The notes below the pieces were generated by a model. It had not been told where the DNA came from. It saw only the letters and a list, made by a program, of their open reading frames with translations, and made no database searches. 64,000 nucleotides of DNA from Paraburkholderia hospita (GTDB taxonomy: Bacteria > Pseudomonadota > Gammaproteobacteria > Burkholderiales > Burkholderiaceae), in contig NZ_CP026108.1 of the NCBI RefSeq assembly GCF_002902965.1, positions 682,001 through 746,000 on the forward strand, read 5' to 3'. How positions within the stretch are numbered: position 1 is the first letter of the stretch; the number at the start of each line of letters is the position of its first letter. Shown piece by piece: positions 45,501 through 55,667 of this stretch. Both the position numbers and the translations under genes were made by a program.

Positions 45501-46232
45501 TCAGGATAGCCAACTTGAAAACTCATCCTCTGATTTTTTTAAGCCACCGAAGCGGGGCACAGTGCAACCGTCGGCGGGGAATCCCGTAACCAAAAGCAAA
45601 AATGGCTTTTCTGATGCCGGTCTTCCACAGATATCGTTGAGGAACCCCATTGGGCTTGGCGTATGGGTCATGGTCGCCAAACCCGCTTCATGCAGAGCCG
45701 CGATCAAAAAACCGGTCGCGATGCCGGTTGAGTGGGGAACGTAGTAGTGTTTGACACGGCGACCATCATCCAAGCTCGTATGATTAACGGAAAACACTGC
45801 TATCAGAACGGGCGCAATCTCCAAAAAGGGCTTGCTTTCGTCGGTGCCTAGCGGCTTCAGCGCATCCAGCCATTCCTGCGGCGCTCTGCTTCGATAGAAA
45901 GCTCTCTCCTCCTCTTCAGCGGCCACTCTTATACGTCGTTTCAAAGCTGGATCTTTCAATACGACAAAATGCCATGGCTGAAGGTTGGCGCCCGAGGGTG
46001 CTGTTGCCGCTGCCCGCAATGCTAGTCGAATCACCTCGTCAGGCACCGGCTCCGCCGAAAAATCGCGCACGGTCCGTCGCCGGCAAATGCTCTCATAAAA
46101 GGCCCGTGCATGAGACTCCATCTCAGCCAACGGGCGGCGACTATATCCATTCAGATCATCAAACTGTGGCTCCCGTCCTATATACGATGGGAGGTAATCT
46201 CGGAACTCCATCTTTACGTCCGCTGTTGACAT
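45501..46232 (-). CDS. Nitroreductase-family flavoprotein (iodotyrosine deiodinase-like)
   Basis: A 243-residue FMN enzyme. [20 protein letters not shown] (FMN phosphate binding), [57 protein letters not shown] and the C-terminal [10 protein letters not shown] are typical of the bacterial iodotyrosine deiodinase/BluB-like branch of nitroreductases. Members reduce halogenated phenols or nitro compounds with NAD(P)H; the substrate here is unknown. The active-site lid ([11 protein letters not shown]) is kept. Intact, and single on its transcript. Confidence 0.88.
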   Translation of the reverse strand: MSTADVKMEFRDYLPSYIGREPQFDDLNGYSRRPLAEMESHARAFYESICRRRTVRDFSAEPVPDEVIRLALRAAATAPSGANLQPWHFVVLKDPALKRRIRVAAEEEERAFYRSRAPQEWLDALKPLGTDESKPFLEIAPVLIAVFSVNHTSLDDGRRVKHYYVPHSTGIATGFLIAALHEAGLATMTHTPSPMGFLNDICGRPASEKPFLLLVTGFPADGCTVPRFGGLKKSEDEFSSWLS

Positions 46233-46853
46233 TTTTGATTCACCTAGGTTGGTATTAATCTGATCCCATTAAACGGGAAAGCACGTACTTCTAACGCGTA
46301 CGTGGCAGTGCTTTTCCAAGTGTCGCTTTGTCGTACGCCGTCCAACTTCGCTCACGTTGCCAGAGAGCGGTTGCTGGGAAAAAGAGATTTGTCAGCGTCT
46401 GTTCGATGCGTTTATAAAGCCGGCGCGGCGTACGGCTGTCCGTGCATGACAGACGCTGCCGCCGCTCCTGTTCGGACGCTCGAGCACCAACTCCCTGATG
46501 TCGCACTGGCCCGCGCGATAGCCTCTCGGCCGCCAGAAGGGCTGGTGACGGCTTCGACATTGCGCGCGAGTGCCCGCCGGAGCACCCAACTGGACGCTTC
46601 AGCGCGACCGAACCAAGCGCGAAACGCACATACGGCGTCAGGAGATTCCCGCCGGCGCGCAACCTCGTCGCGATGAAAGTCACCCGGCCCACCCTTCATG
46701 ACGTCAAAGGCGCGCGCACAGCCCGCATCCACACACGATATCGATTCACTGGGGTGACCAGAAGGGTCAAAAAACCATCTCGGGACTGGGCCATGTCAGT
46801 TCAGGCGTGCAGTGTCAGAATCGTATGTATCGCCTACGCTCCGCGCGCGGACC
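46233..46853. other. No supported gene
   Basis: Shadow frames only. The segment lies between the nitroreductase start and an IS6 remnant and may be decayed IS DNA. Confidence 0.4.
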
Positions 46854-47062
46854 ATGAGTACCCTGACAGGCATCGACAGGCTGTTCACCGTCCGCCACTT
46901 CAACGCCGAAGTCATCGTCCTGCGCGTGCGTTGATACCTGAGTTACAAGCGCAGCTTTCCGAAACTGGTAGAAATAATGGCCGAGCGCAGACAATCGCGG
47001 CCGAACACGACAATCGTGCGGTGGGTCATACGCTTCCGAAATTCGTAAAGCGCTGGGGCCGG
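46854..47062 (+). pseudogene. IS6-family transposase, degraded N-terminal part
   Basis: From ATG 46854 the frame reads MSTLTGIDRLFTVRHFNAEV, IVLRVR, a TGA in place of the usual Trp (R-W-Y-L), then YLSYKRSFPKLVEIMAERRQ, NTTIVRWVIRF and a further stop. It matches the IS6 N-terminal region (FAGRHF...LCVRWYLRY...EMMAERGLSLAHTTI). The DDE domain is absent. It borders the secretion operon on its downstream side. Confidence 0.75.
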
Positions 47063-47132
47063 TTTGAAAAATCAGTTTATGGAACTTTACCTACCGCCGT
47101 CCCCGATTTGCACCGGAGCCATCCAACGTTGG

Positions 47133-47663
47133 TCACGGACGTCTCGCTATGCCGACGCTGGGCGCCCGCGCCACTGCGGGGAAGCGCGCGACGAAAATCC
47201 AGTCTGCGTAGTGCTGCATGTCGTCGAATCCCCGAAACTCCGCAGCAAAATGAGCAAGCTTGATGGGATGCGAGCTGGACGCACTGTGTATGCCGACGAT
47301 CAACTGTCCATCGGGCGATTTGACCAGCACCCAATCGACTTTCCCCGTCAGTGGATCGTCGTAGAGCTTGCGCAGGTGCCGCATGGGATTCGGATAGCGC
47401 GGGTCGCGCAAAAGATCGTCGAGCGTGCGCGGCTGGGTCGGCTGGCCCGATGGCGTAGCAAGGGCGTAGCTGAGCAGCGCACGCTGAAATTCACTGCCGA
47501 CGAACAGCAGTTCCTCTTCGGCCATCCGCCGCTGATAGATGCCGCCAAGCTGGGCAACGGCTGCCGCCGCAGCGCCGATGATAGCTATCAGAATCAGCAG
47601 CGCCAGATACGCGTAGCCGCTTTGCGCCTTTCGCACGTGATGTCTTTGCGGTCGTCGTTTCAT
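47133..47663 (-). CDS. Pseudopilin-like protein, atypical leader
   Basis: A 176-residue protein, last gene of the secretion operon. The N-terminus is basic then GYAYLALLILIAIIGAAAAAV, a prepilin-like hydrophobic helix preceded by SG. The usual G-F-T-L-x-E cleavage motif is replaced by G-Y-A-Y-L-A, lacking Glu5. The rest (QRRMAEEELLFVGSEFQRAL, RTLDDLLRDPRYPNPMRHLR, GKVDWVLVKSPDGQLIV) resembles GspG-like minor pseudopilins. Lacking Glu5, it may sit at a pilus tip or not be incorporated. The start overlaps the upstream stop by 4 bp. Confidence 0.7.
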   Translation of the reverse strand: MKRRPQRHHVRKAQSGYAYLALLILIAIIGAAAAAVAQLGGIYQRRMAEEELLFVGSEFQRALLSYALATPSGQPTQPRTLDDLLRDPRYPNPMRHLRKLYDDPLTGKVDWVLVKSPDGQLIVGIHSASSSHPIKLAHFAAEFRGFDDMQHYADWIFVARFPAVARAPSVGIARRP

Positions 47664-48049
47664 AACGCTCCGTATGGCTGGCCAGCGAGCGTCGAGCCGG
47701 ATGCCCCACTCTTGATGTCATAGACCTTGCCGGGCATTTGCTCGTCGGGCGGAGCCACCATCACCCACGTCGTCGCGCTGTCCGAAACGGGATCGAATGG
47801 CAGCGCGCGCAAATAGTGCTTGTCGACAAGTTCCTCGAGAGAGTCCGGGTAGCGACCCACGTCGCCATAGAATTTGTCGATGGCGTCGCGCGTCACCAGC
47901 AGGTTCTCCGCGAGGATTTTTTCCTTCGACGCATCGATCGAATGAAAATATTGCGGCAACGCCAGTGTGAGCAGCAATGAAACAATGGTTAGCACGAGCA
48001 GCAGTTCGATGAGCGTAAAGCCCCGGGTCTTGCGCAAGCGATTTCTCAT
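47660..48049 (-). CDS. GspG-like pseudopilin
   Basis: A 129-residue prepilin starting [20 protein letters not shown]: basic leader, Gly-Phe cleavage site and Glu5, followed by an N-methylated helix. The C-terminal part (YGDVGRYPDSLEELVDKHYL, PFDPVSDSATTWVM) follows the GspG pattern without the calcium-site ending. ATG 48049 was chosen (4 bases after the upstream stop); the frame reaches 48079. A prepilin peptidase is required for maturation and is not in this window. Confidence 0.85.
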   Translation of the reverse strand: MRNRLRKTRGFTLIELLLVLTIVSLLLTLALPQYFHSIDASKEKILAENLLVTRDAIDKFYGDVGRYPDSLEELVDKHYLRALPFDPVSDSATTWVMVAPPDEQMPGKVYDIKSGASGSTLAGQPYGAL

Positions 48050-48053
48050 CGCG

Positions 48054-48593
48054 TCACCATCTACGGTAGGGGATGCCATTGAGCCCGACGCCTTTGGAAA
48101 GCGTATACACGTCGTACACGTCGTCGCCTTCCTGAGGGTCGTCTGCTTCGCTTGCGTAGCTGCGCTTGCCCCACGTGGCTGCGTCGGTGAGCGCGAGATC
48201 GTCGTTCATTGGATCGCGCGGAATGCGGCGCAAAAAGTAGAGCTTGTGCCCTTTCGGATCGGTCTTGTCCTGCACACCATCGACCAGCAAGTCCAGTTTC
48301 GGCGGATACCCCGTCGCGCCGGCGTCCACGGTGACGCGCCCATCCCTTGCAGCCGTCTTGTAGGCGTCGATCGCGTAGCGGATTTCGTGCAAGGCCTGAC
48401 GCAGCTGTTGCTCGCGCTCGCGTTGGCGCATGACCTGCGCGACAGGCACCGTCATGCACGCGAGAACGCCGAGAATGGCAAGCGTCACCAGCAGTTCGAT
48501 TAGCGTAAAGCCCGGCGATTCGCGTGCGAGCCCATCGCTCGATGCACGGTCGCACCGCCCGCCCGCCGCCGTGCGGCCAAGGCCGCGCGTCAT
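48054..48593 (-). CDS. GspG-like pseudopilin with long leader
   Basis: A 179-residue product. A 27-residue leader ends [20 protein letters not shown], a normal prepilin cleavage site with Glu5. After the helix come [38 protein letters not shown] and [12 protein letters not shown], typical of GspG/PulG-like proteins, and a long extension ([20 protein letters not shown]). ATG 48593 overlaps the secretin stop. It would be a subunit of the pseudopilus that pushes substrate through the secretin. Confidence 0.85.
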   Translation of the reverse strand: MTRGLGRTAAGGRCDRASSDGLARESPGFTLIELLVTLAILGVLACMTVPVAQVMRQREREQQLRQALHEIRYAIDAYKTAARDGRVTVDAGATGYPPKLDLLVDGVQDKTDPKGHKLYFLRRIPRDPMNDDLALTDAATWGKRSYASEADDPQEGDDVYDVYTLSKGVGLNGIPYRRW

Positions 48594-51121
48594 TGCGCCC
48601 CCACCACGCCGAAGGTGTACGCCGACGGCGGCGCCATCGTGACGGGCATGCCGCTCACGCCGATCACGGAGCCGGGCTGAATCTGAATCGATGTCTGCGA
48701 GGCCGAGGCCAGCGCCTTGAAGCTCAGCACCGCATATGTGCCTGGCGAAGACGCGCCCGTGCTGCCTTGGACCGAGTCGCTCAGAACTAGTCGCCCGCCC
48801 TGCGCAAGACGGTTGGAAAAGCTGGTCGGAGCGCCGCCCTGCTTGAAGAAGTCACCTTCCGTCACGCCAATGAACTGCAATTTCGCGGTGTCGAAGCTCA
48901 CGCTCGACGACACGCTCGTGACAGGCTGGTCGGCCTGCATCGTCACCGCGACGCTCACCGAATCGCCGACCTTTACCAGGGGCGGCCCTTGCATCGTCAT
49001 CTGGGCGGTGCCCACGCCGCCCGATGTGCCGCCGACAGCGCCTCCCAAGTAGGGCGCACCGTCGCCGCCATAGTACGATCCCGTGCCGGCACCGTAAGCT
49101 CCGTTCGCGCCATAGGCCCCGCCCGCGCCATAGGCTCCGTTCGCCCCGTACGCGCCGCCCGTCCCGTTGCCCGCCCCATAGCTGCCGTTGTTACCATTGC
49201 GCGAAGCGTTCGCCGCCGCACGCGCTGCTTCGTCACCCGTCGACGAAGCGTTGAGCGTGGGCGATGCGGCGGGAAGCCCGTTCGACTGGATCATGCTGCG
49301 CATGTTCGATTCCGTACCGGACGTGAAGTACGCGAGATCGGCGTCAGGACGCTGGATATTGCGAACCAGATGCGGCGTAATCGACAGCACGATCTCGGTG
49401 TTCTTGTCGTCATCCGTAGTCGCGCCGAACAGACGGCCGAGGACAGGAAGCTGTCCAAGGCCCGGCAGCTTGTTGCCCGAGGTGCGTTCCTGATTGTCGA
49501 TCAAACCGGCGAGCACGTCTGTCTCGCCGTTTTTTAACTGCAGCACGGTGCTAGCTGTACGCGTTCCGATTTCGTATGCGGTCGTGCCCGACGCGCCGGA
49601 GACCTGATTGAGCAGGCTGCTGACCTCGAGTGAAACCTTGATGCCAACTGAGTCGTCGAGGTAGATCGACGGCTCCACGCTCAATGTCAGACCGATGTCG
49701 AGATAGTTGACCGACTGTGAGACGAAGCCTGTCGAGGTAGCTGTCGACGTGATGTTCGGCACGCGCTCGCCAATCAGAATCTTCGCCTTCTCGTGGTTGT
49801 GCACGCGGATGCGTGGGTTGGTCAGTAGCTTTGCATCGGAATCCTGCAGGTTCGTACTGACGGTCGCCTGCAACGACGACAGCCCGAGCGTGCGCGACGT
49901 CTGGTTCAGCAAATCGTGCAACGTCAACGACGGAGACGCGCCTGTCGACGACGTGGAACCGAACGATCCCCCGTTGATGCCGCCGAACGTGCTCCCCGGA
50001 CTGCCTCCGTTAACAACGGGACTGACGACGCTGCCGACGGGCAACGGCGTCACCGTGACCGAGCCCGGCCAGGCGATACCCAGATGCTGAAGTCTCGTTC
50101 GCTGCACTTCGAGTACCTCGACTTCGAGCATCACCTCGGGCTCGGCGACGTCCTGGAGCGCGACGAGCTTTTCCGCCATCCGGATCGCGTCGGGCGTGTC
50201 ACGCACGATGACCATATTGAGCTTCTCGTCCGCTACCACATCGTGAGATTTCACGATCGTTTTGAGCGTGTTGGCGACCGTCTTTGCATCGGCGTTGGAC
50301 AAAAAGAACGTGCGTACCGCCAGCTCCTGGTAGTCCTTGAGCTTCGGAGTCGTTGCGGGGTAAATCAATACCGTGTTCTCGTCAAGCACCTGCTGCGCGA
50401 GCTGATTTGTCGCGAGGACGTAGCGCACGGTAGCGTCGATGGAGCTGTTCTTCAGAAAGATCGAGGTGCGCTGGTCCGTCTTCACATCCTTATCGAACAG
50501 GAAGTTCAGCCCTGAGCTGTGTGAGATGACTTCGAAAATCTGCTTGAGCGGTGCGTCCCTGAAATCGATGCGGATCGGCTTGCGGTAGGCGACGGCCAGC
50601 GCCGTCTCGACCCGCGCAGCGCCAGTATCGGCGTTGAGCCGACGCTTCAGTGCTAGGGCGCGCCGGTTGGCGGGAGCTTCCGTCAGCACGACATTGAGTA
50701 TGCGGCGCGCTTCGTCGGGCTGCTGCCTTGCGGCGAGCGCCTCCGCCCGGCCGAGCATGCCGTCGATCCGCGCGCCGCTTTCGAGCGCCGCGACGCCGGC
50801 CAGGGCGCGCTCGTTATTCGGCTCAATGGCAAGCGCGTGATCATACATCTTGCGGGCGGCGTCGCGCGCACCGCTTACAGCGAAGCGGTCGCCTTGCTCG
50901 TCATAACGCACCAGCGCCTTCTCGCGCTCCGCGATCCAGGTGGCGCGGTAGCTCGCGTCTTGCGGCTCCTGCTTGACGGCCTCTTCGAGTTTGGCGAGCC
51001 CTTCGTCGACCTTGCCCTGTGCTACAAACTGCTGGCCGTCGCGCCAAGCTTTTTGTGCCGCGCAGCCGGCCAAGAGCACGGGCAAACCGACTACCAGCGC
51101 GCACCGCAGTATGTCGCACAT
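48590..51121 (-). CDS. Secretin (GspD/PilQ/MshL-like) with TPR start and C-terminal cohesin-like domain
   Basis: An 843-residue outer-membrane lipoprotein from ATG 51121; the frame reaches 51175. The signal ends VLLAGC. TPR-like helices cover about 25-170 ([18 protein letters not shown]). An STN/N0 domain at about 185-260 ([20 protein letters not shown]) and an N1 domain at about 265-340 follow. The secretin core at about 345-600 has [20 protein letters not shown] and [21 protein letters not shown] Gly/Ala/Tyr/Asn repeat ([12 protein letters not shown]) at about 670-710 leads to a cohesin-like beta domain at about 720-840 ([18 protein letters not shown]). It forms the exit channel. Confidence 0.9.
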   Translation of the reverse strand: MCDILRCALVVGLPVLLAGCAAQKAWRDGQQFVAQGKVDEGLAKLEEAVKQEPQDASYRATWIAEREKALVRYDEQGDRFAVSGARDAARKMYDHALAIEPNNERALAGVAALESGARIDGMLGRAEALAARQQPDEARRILNVVLTEAPANRRALALKRRLNADTGAARVETALAVAYRKPIRIDFRDAPLKQIFEVISHSSGLNFLFDKDVKTDQRTSIFLKNSSIDATVRYVLATNQLAQQVLDENTVLIYPATTPKLKDYQELAVRTFFLSNADAKTVANTLKTIVKSHDVVADEKLNMVIVRDTPDAIRMAEKLVALQDVAEPEVMLEVEVLEVQRTRLQHLGIAWPGSVTVTPLPVGSVVSPVVNGGSPGSTFGGINGGSFGSTSSTGASPSLTLHDLLNQTSRTLGLSSLQATVSTNLQDSDAKLLTNPRIRVHNHEKAKILIGERVPNITSTATSTGFVSQSVNYLDIGLTLSVEPSIYLDDSVGIKVSLEVSSLLNQVSGASGTTAYEIGTRTASTVLQLKNGETDVLAGLIDNQERTSGNKLPGLGQLPVLGRLFGATTDDDKNTEIVLSITPHLVRNIQRPDADLAYFTSGTESNMRSMIQSNGLPAASPTLNASSTGDEAARAAANASRNGNNGSYGAGNGTGGAYGANGAYGAGGAYGANGAYGAGTGSYYGGDGAPYLGGAVGGTSGGVGTAQMTMQGPPLVKVGDSVSVAVTMQADQPVTSVSSSVSFDTAKLQFIGVTEGDFFKQGGAPTSFSNRLAQGGRLVLSDSVQGSTGASSPGTYAVLSFKALASASQTSIQIQPGSVIGVSGMPVTMAPPSAYTFGVVGAQ

Positions 51122-51211
51122 TGCGAAGCTGCCTCTTGCACCACGTGTGTTTCGTGTAGGGAATAGCGTACGCAACAGTTGTTTCCTCTGTATTTCTTCT
51201 TGCCGCGCCTG

Positions 51212-51736
51212 TCAATCGGCGCTGCCGATATCTAGCGTCTGGACCAGCCTGGTTGGCAGATACACCAGCGTCAGGGTCGGGGGGGCGATCGTTTCGATTC
51301 GATATGTTCCGTCGATGATCGTCTGCTCGCGCACAATCAGCGTTTCGTCACCGCGCGCCAGGTAGACCTCCCATCGGCCATTGGCCGCCTGTTTGCCGAG
51401 ATACGCAAAGGGGATGTCGGGCGCAGGCGGCGCAGTAGGCAGCGGTGGAATGTCCGTGCCTGCGGGCGCTGCCGAAGGCAGCGGCGGCGCGAGCGATAGC
51501 GCGCCGAACAACGCACGACGCCTGTCGCCGCCTGCGGCTCCGGCCCGCTCCCCGCGTGCGTGCAGTGACGCAATCGTCACGACGGACGACGCGACGCCCG
51601 AACTGACAGCCAGGGGGACGGCATGCTTGCGCGGCGCGGCTTCGACGACCTCTTCGGCAGGGGTGCGGCCCGTGAATGCGAGAATGGCCGCGCTCCCCGC
51701 GAACAGCGCACCGAGCACGATGTGCTTGCGTTTCAT
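51212..51736 (-). CDS. PilP/GspC-like inner-membrane linker protein
   Basis: A 174-residue protein: a membrane helix near the start (HIVLGALFAGSAAILAF), a Pro/Ala-rich periplasmic linker (PPLPSAAPAGTDIPPLPT), and a small C-terminal beta domain (AYLGKQAANGRWEVYLARGD, IDGTYRIETIAPPTLTLVYL), the layout of PilP or GspC homology-region proteins that contact the secretin N0 domain. Start overlaps the upstream stop (ATGA). It links the inner platform to the secretin encoded next. Confidence 0.78.
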   Translation of the reverse strand: MKRKHIVLGALFAGSAAILAFTGRTPAEEVVEAAPRKHAVPLAVSSGVASSVVTIASLHARGERAGAAGGDRRRALFGALSLAPPLPSAAPAGTDIPPLPTAPPAPDIPFAYLGKQAANGRWEVYLARGDETLIVREQTIIDGTYRIETIAPPTLTLVYLPTRLVQTLDIGSAD

Positions 51737-52569
51737 CGCCGCACCTCGGCTGCGGGCGCTCGTGTGTGCAAGGAAGCGGAAAGCGTCGGCACCGCTGACG
51801 ACGCTGGTACCGATGCGGATTTCGCTGTGGCCGCCATCGATGGCGGCAATGGCGGCGGCAGCTGCAAGTGCACCACCGCCGATGACGGTACCGGCGCGGA
51901 TACGGATGGCGATGCCGTTGCAGATGTCATCACGGAAGGCACTGCCGAAGCGGGCACCGGCGCCGATACGGGCATCGAAATCAGCGCCCTTTCCGCCACC
52001 GGCTCCCATGTGGCGGTGCGCAAGAACGCGGTGAAACGCAGATTCGCCTCGATAGCCTGATCGCTTGCCGAGTTGCGCTTGAAACGCATGTCGTCGAGCG
52101 CGGTGTACGGCACGTTGGCGAGAACGATCGCGCTGAAGCGCCGCAAGCTCGAATAGTCACCTTTCACGGGCATCACGATCGTATAGGTGTCGAAGCGGCC
52201 CGCGACATCGTGAGCCGGCTTGTACTCCGCCTTGTCCAGCACGACGCCCGTCTGCGCAGCCGCTTCGAACAGTTGCGACACGATCTCCTCCGTGTGCGCG
52301 CCGTCGCCGAGCGACGAGTAGAAGGCGTTAAGCCGCTGCGACGCGATCGCCGGCGCAGACACAAACAACTTCGGCGCGGGCATCGACCGTGCATGCGCCA
52401 AAGCGCGCTCGCGTCCATCGACACGCGCTGATATCCCCGGCAATACCAGGGTCCATAGCAGAATGGCTGCAAGCAAAAGCGCGCCTGCCGTCAGAGCGCC
52501 GGTGCCCGATCGCCCAAGTGCGAGACACAGCCGTAACACGGCACGCACAAGCTTTGGCAGAACGGTCAC
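51733..52569 (-). CDS. PilO/GspM-like platform protein
   Basis: A 278-residue protein from GTG 52569, overlapping the upstream stop (GTGA). One membrane helix (ALTAGALLLAAILLWTLVLP) is followed by a coiled region and a ferredoxin-like PilO domain (FYSSLGDGAHTEEIVSQLFE, YTIVMPVKGDYSSLRRFSAI). The last ~60 residues are a Ser/Pro/Val/Ala-rich low-complexity tail. It would pair with the PilN-like protein to form the inner-membrane platform. Confidence 0.8.
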   Translation of the reverse strand: MTVLPKLVRAVLRLCLALGRSGTGALTAGALLLAAILLWTLVLPGISARVDGRERALAHARSMPAPKLFVSAPAIASQRLNAFYSSLGDGAHTEEIVSQLFEAAAQTGVVLDKAEYKPAHDVAGRFDTYTIVMPVKGDYSSLRRFSAIVLANVPYTALDDMRFKRNSASDQAIEANLRFTAFLRTATWEPVAERALISMPVSAPVPASAVPSVMTSATASPSVSAPVPSSAVVHLQLPPPLPPSMAATAKSASVPASSAVPTLSASLHTRAPAAEVRR

Positions 52570-53117
52570 CACGTTATCTCCCGCCAATGCATCTCTATGC
52601 CAAAGCGAATGACGCTGTCCTGACCGTCTTTGGACAGCTCGTGCTTGACCAAATTGACGGCCCCGAACAGCGGCTGCCGTCCGAGCGACGTCAGGTAGTC
52701 GATCATCCCCTTGCTGTCGCCACATTCAGCCTCAATCCTGATCAGCGCGCGGCCCGGTTCAGGCGTGATCGACAACAGCACGACCTGCGATGGCGTGGCC
52801 GCTTCGACTGCATCGAGCAGCGCGTCCCACGGCAAGTTCAAACGCGCCACGGCTGCGTTGACGGCCGCGCCCTGCTTCGTGTCGACCGGTTCGCTCCTCA
52901 CACTCGTCGATGTACGTGCGGCTCGCTCAGCGCGCGCTGCAAGCCGCTCGCCTTCACGGTCGAGCGAATCGAGCCGCAGCATGCGCTCGTGTATCCGAAG
53001 CCCGGCGAGCGCGCACAGCAGCAATCCCAACAACGCCAGCATGCGCGCAAGCGGGCGCACCCGATGGAATTCGCGCCGCATGGTGAGTGGAGCGAGATCG
53101 ATAGGCAGACGCTTCAT
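52566..53117 (-). CDS. PilN/GspL-type platform protein
   Basis: A 183-residue protein: short cytoplasmic start (KRLPIDLAPLTMRREFHRVR), one membrane helix (LALLGLLLCALAGLRI), a coiled stretch, and a ferredoxin-like periplasmic domain (QVVLLSITPEPGRALIRIEA, MIDYLTSLGRQPLFGAVNLV). Matches PilN or the periplasmic half of GspL. It bridges the PilM-like protein and the PilO-like protein. Start and stop overlap neighbours by 4 bp. Confidence 0.82.
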   Translation of the reverse strand: MKRLPIDLAPLTMRREFHRVRPLARMLALLGLLLCALAGLRIHERMLRLDSLDREGERLAARAERAARTSTSVRSEPVDTKQGAAVNAAVARLNLPWDALLDAVEAATPSQVVLLSITPEPGRALIRIEAECGDSKGMIDYLTSLGRQPLFGAVNLVKHELSKDGQDSVIRFGIEMHWREITW

Positions 53118-53989
53118 GATGTCGCGCCCTTCCCCGCGAAGCGCGAGAGGCGAGAGAAGATCGATGCACCACGGCCTTTACGGGTATGCGGGGCAGCGCC
53201 GGACTCGTGCCAATGCACGTTCATGCCCGCTTCGCCAGGCGATGCGGAACCCGGATGCCATCCGTCGATCTGCGGACCGTGAATGTGTAGCACGTCCGGC
53301 GCCGTCACGTCGTCGAGCAACGCGGCGCGTGCGACGCGTTCGCGCAGCCACGGCAGAGGCGGCACCGGCTCGGGCAGCACCAGCGTGCGCACGCTCGCGA
53401 GGCGAGGCTTCGGCGCATTCACAACGAGGCCGAGCGTCAGCGCCCCGTCACGCAGCGTCGCCAGCCACGCATTCGCGCCGAGCTCTCCGCGCGAAGTGTT
53501 CCAGGCATTCACGAAGCAGGGCGTCACCGCGACGAGGCACCCGCCGCCCGGCGCTACGGCCAGCCGCAACGCCGTCAAGACATTGCGCCAAACAGCGCAC
53601 GCAAGAAACGGCTCGGCGGCCTGCCAGTCAGCGGTCAATTGCCACGCTGCCTCGGTGTCGCCATAGAGCGTCTGGAAACGCACTGCCGCGGCGGCGCGCA
53701 GATCCTGCATGCGCGCCGCGTTGGCGGGCGGTGTAACGATGAAGTAGCGCACCAGCTCGTCGCCGAGCGTGACGTAGACAGGCAATCCGTTGCCGCCCGC
53801 CTCATCGAGCGCTGAGGCGATCTGCGACGCGAGTGTGTCGGCATTCGGCATGTCCGCCAGCATGCCCAGCGGCCCGATGACGGTCGCCGCCGTACGCGAA
53901 GCGCCCACGCGTTGCACCGAAACGGATTCTTGCGACAAAACCACCCGGCAGTGTCCGCGCAGCCTGAGACGTGTGAGCAGATCACGCAT
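53114..53989 (-). CDS. PilM/GspL-cytoplasmic-like protein
   Basis: A 291-residue protein without membrane helix. It shows the actin-like PilM/GspL texture: VSVQRVGASRTAATVIGPLG, LPVYVTLGDELVRYFIVTPP, ACAVWRNVLTALRLAVAPGG and SVRTLVLPEPVPPLPWLRER, although ATP-binding motifs are weak. It would recruit the GspE ATPase to the platform. The first codons overlap the end of gspE by 8 bases. Confidence 0.72.
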   Translation of the reverse strand: MRDLLTRLRLRGHCRVVLSQESVSVQRVGASRTAATVIGPLGMLADMPNADTLASQIASALDEAGGNGLPVYVTLGDELVRYFIVTPPANAARMQDLRAAAAVRFQTLYGDTEAAWQLTADWQAAEPFLACAVWRNVLTALRLAVAPGGGCLVAVTPCFVNAWNTSRGELGANAWLATLRDGALTLGLVVNAPKPRLASVRTLVLPEPVPPLPWLRERVARAALLDDVTAPDVLHIHGPQIDGWHPGSASPGEAGMNVHWHESGAAPHTRKGRGASIFSRLSRFAGKGATS

Positions 53990-55667
53990 TGAGGGTCACC
54001 CGCTTGACTTCGGCCAGCGTAGTCTCGCCGCGCCTGACAACACCCAGCGCCACCTCGCGCAATTGGCGCGTGCCGTTCTTGCGAGCGGCCTCCTTGATGA
54101 CGCGGATCGGCTGCTTTTCAACCACCATGTCGCGGATCTCGTCGTCGAGAATCAGAATCTCCGCGATCGCGCGCCGCCCACGATACCCCGTGCCACGGCA
54201 GTCGCCGCAGCCGGTGCCTTGGCGAAACGCGAAGCCGGCGACATCGGCGTGGCTGAGTCCGAGCCGCGCCAGTTCGGCATCGCCCGGAGCATACGGCGCG
54301 GCGCAGTGCGTGCAGTTCACGCGCAATAGCCGTTGCGCCCAGATGCCGTTCAGCGCCGACACGAACGCATACGGATCGATGCCCATATGACTGAAACGGC
54401 CGAACACGTCGAACACGTTGTTCGCGTGCACGGTCGTCAGCACGAGGTGGCCGGTTAGCGCGGATTGCACGGCGATTTCCGCCGTTTCACGATCGCGGAT
54501 CTCGCCCACCATGATCTTGTCCGGGTCGTGCCGGAGGATCGAGCGCAAGCCCCGCGCGAACGTGAGCCCTTTCTTCTCGTTAACAGGAATCTGCAGAATG
54601 CCGGGCAATTGATACTCGACGGGGTCTTCGATCGTGATGATCTTGTCGCGCCCGTTATGAATCTCCGTCAACGCCGCATAGAGCGTCGTCGTCTTGCCCG
54701 AGCCTGTGGGGCCCGTCACGAGCAGCATGCCGTAGGGCTCTTCGGCCAGCGAACGCAGCGCGGCGAGCGAGTCGCTGTCGTAGCCGAGCGCTTCGAGCGT
54801 GAGCGAGCCATAGGCCTCGATCATCGCGCGCTTGTCGAGAATCCGGATCACAGCATCCTCGCCGTGAATGCTCGGCATGATCGACACACGCAAGTCGATG
54901 TCGCGGCCACCCGCTGCCACGCGGAAGCTTCCATCCTGCGGCACGCGCCGCTCGGCGATGTCGAGTTCCGCCAGCACCTTTAGCCGTGATATCACCTGCT
55001 CCGCCGTTTCGACACCGTGCAGCGTGGCGGCCGCGTCGAGCACGCCGTCCACGCGGTACTTCAACGCGAGACCCGTCGCGGTGCTCTCCAGGTGAATATC
55101 GGAAGCGCCTGCTTTCAGCGCGTCGTACAGCGTCGAATTGACGAGCTTGACGGCCGGGCTCCCGGCCTCGTTGACCGTCTGGAACGACAGCACCTCTGCC
55201 GTTCGCGCGCCGGTCTGCGCCTCTCCGCCCGTGGTCACAAGACTGTCGATGGCGCGCGCCGACTCCTCCATGCGGATGTGATACGCCTGCAGGTCGGAGG
55301 GCAGCGCGAGCCTCATCTCGATCTCGCCGCCCGCCTGAGCGGCGAGCCAGGTTTGCAGATCGAGATCGAACGGGCTCGTCACCACACCGACCAGCGCACC
55401 CTCGTTGCGCAGCAACGCACAGCGGCGCTGCATCGCCCGCGAAAGCGGCACGCGCTCGAACGCCGGCTCGAGCGCGTACATCGCGGCCGTTTCGATGACC
55501 TCCATCGCAAGCTGCTGTGCGAGCGACTGCAGCAACTGGCGCGGCTCGATGCCCGTCAGCACCTCCAGTTCGGCCACGATATGACGATGGTTGGCCGCCG
55601 CCAGCGCGCGTGCGCGGGCAAGCGTATCGGCATCGAAAATCGGCGCGGTCGTGTCTCGCGTTGTCAT
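53982..55667 (-). CDS. gspE: GspE/PilB-type secretion ATPase
   Basis: A 561-residue AAA+ secretion ATPase. N1E domain at about 20-150, N2 domain with SDIHLESTATGLALKYRVDG, Walker A GPTGSGKTT near 325, Asp box IITIEDPVEYQL, Walker B region ILRHDPDKIMVGEIRDRETA, His box LTGHLVLTTVHANN, and the tetra-Cys zinc site CTHC...CGDCRGTGYRGR. It hydrolyses ATP to drive pseudopilus assembly. All motifs are intact. It overlaps gspF and the PilM-like gene at its two ends. Confidence 0.95.
   Translation of the reverse strand: MTTRDTTAPIFDADTLARARALAAANHRHIVAELEVLTGIEPRQLLQSLAQQLAMEVIETAAMYALEPAFERVPLSRAMQRRCALLRNEGALVGVVTSPFDLDLQTWLAAQAGGEIEMRLALPSDLQAYHIRMEESARAIDSLVTTGGEAQTGARTAEVLSFQTVNEAGSPAVKLVNSTLYDALKAGASDIHLESTATGLALKYRVDGVLDAAATLHGVETAEQVISRLKVLAELDIAERRVPQDGSFRVAAGGRDIDLRVSIMPSIHGEDAVIRILDKRAMIEAYGSLTLEALGYDSDSLAALRSLAEEPYGMLLVTGPTGSGKTTTLYAALTEIHNGRDKIITIEDPVEYQLPGILQIPVNEKKGLTFARGLRSILRHDPDKIMVGEIRDRETAEIAVQSALTGHLVLTTVHANNVFDVFGRFSHMGIDPYAFVSALNGIWAQRLLRVNCTHCAAPYAPGDAELARLGLSHADVAGFAFRQGTGCGDCRGTGYRGRRAIAEILILDDEIRDMVVEKQPIRVIKEAARKNGTRQLREVALGVVRRGETTLAEVKRVTLNA

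Noticed and set aside
45185..45526. 113-codon minus-strand frame downstream of the nitroreductase
   Set aside because: It starts inside the nitroreductase end and shows no protein-like pattern.
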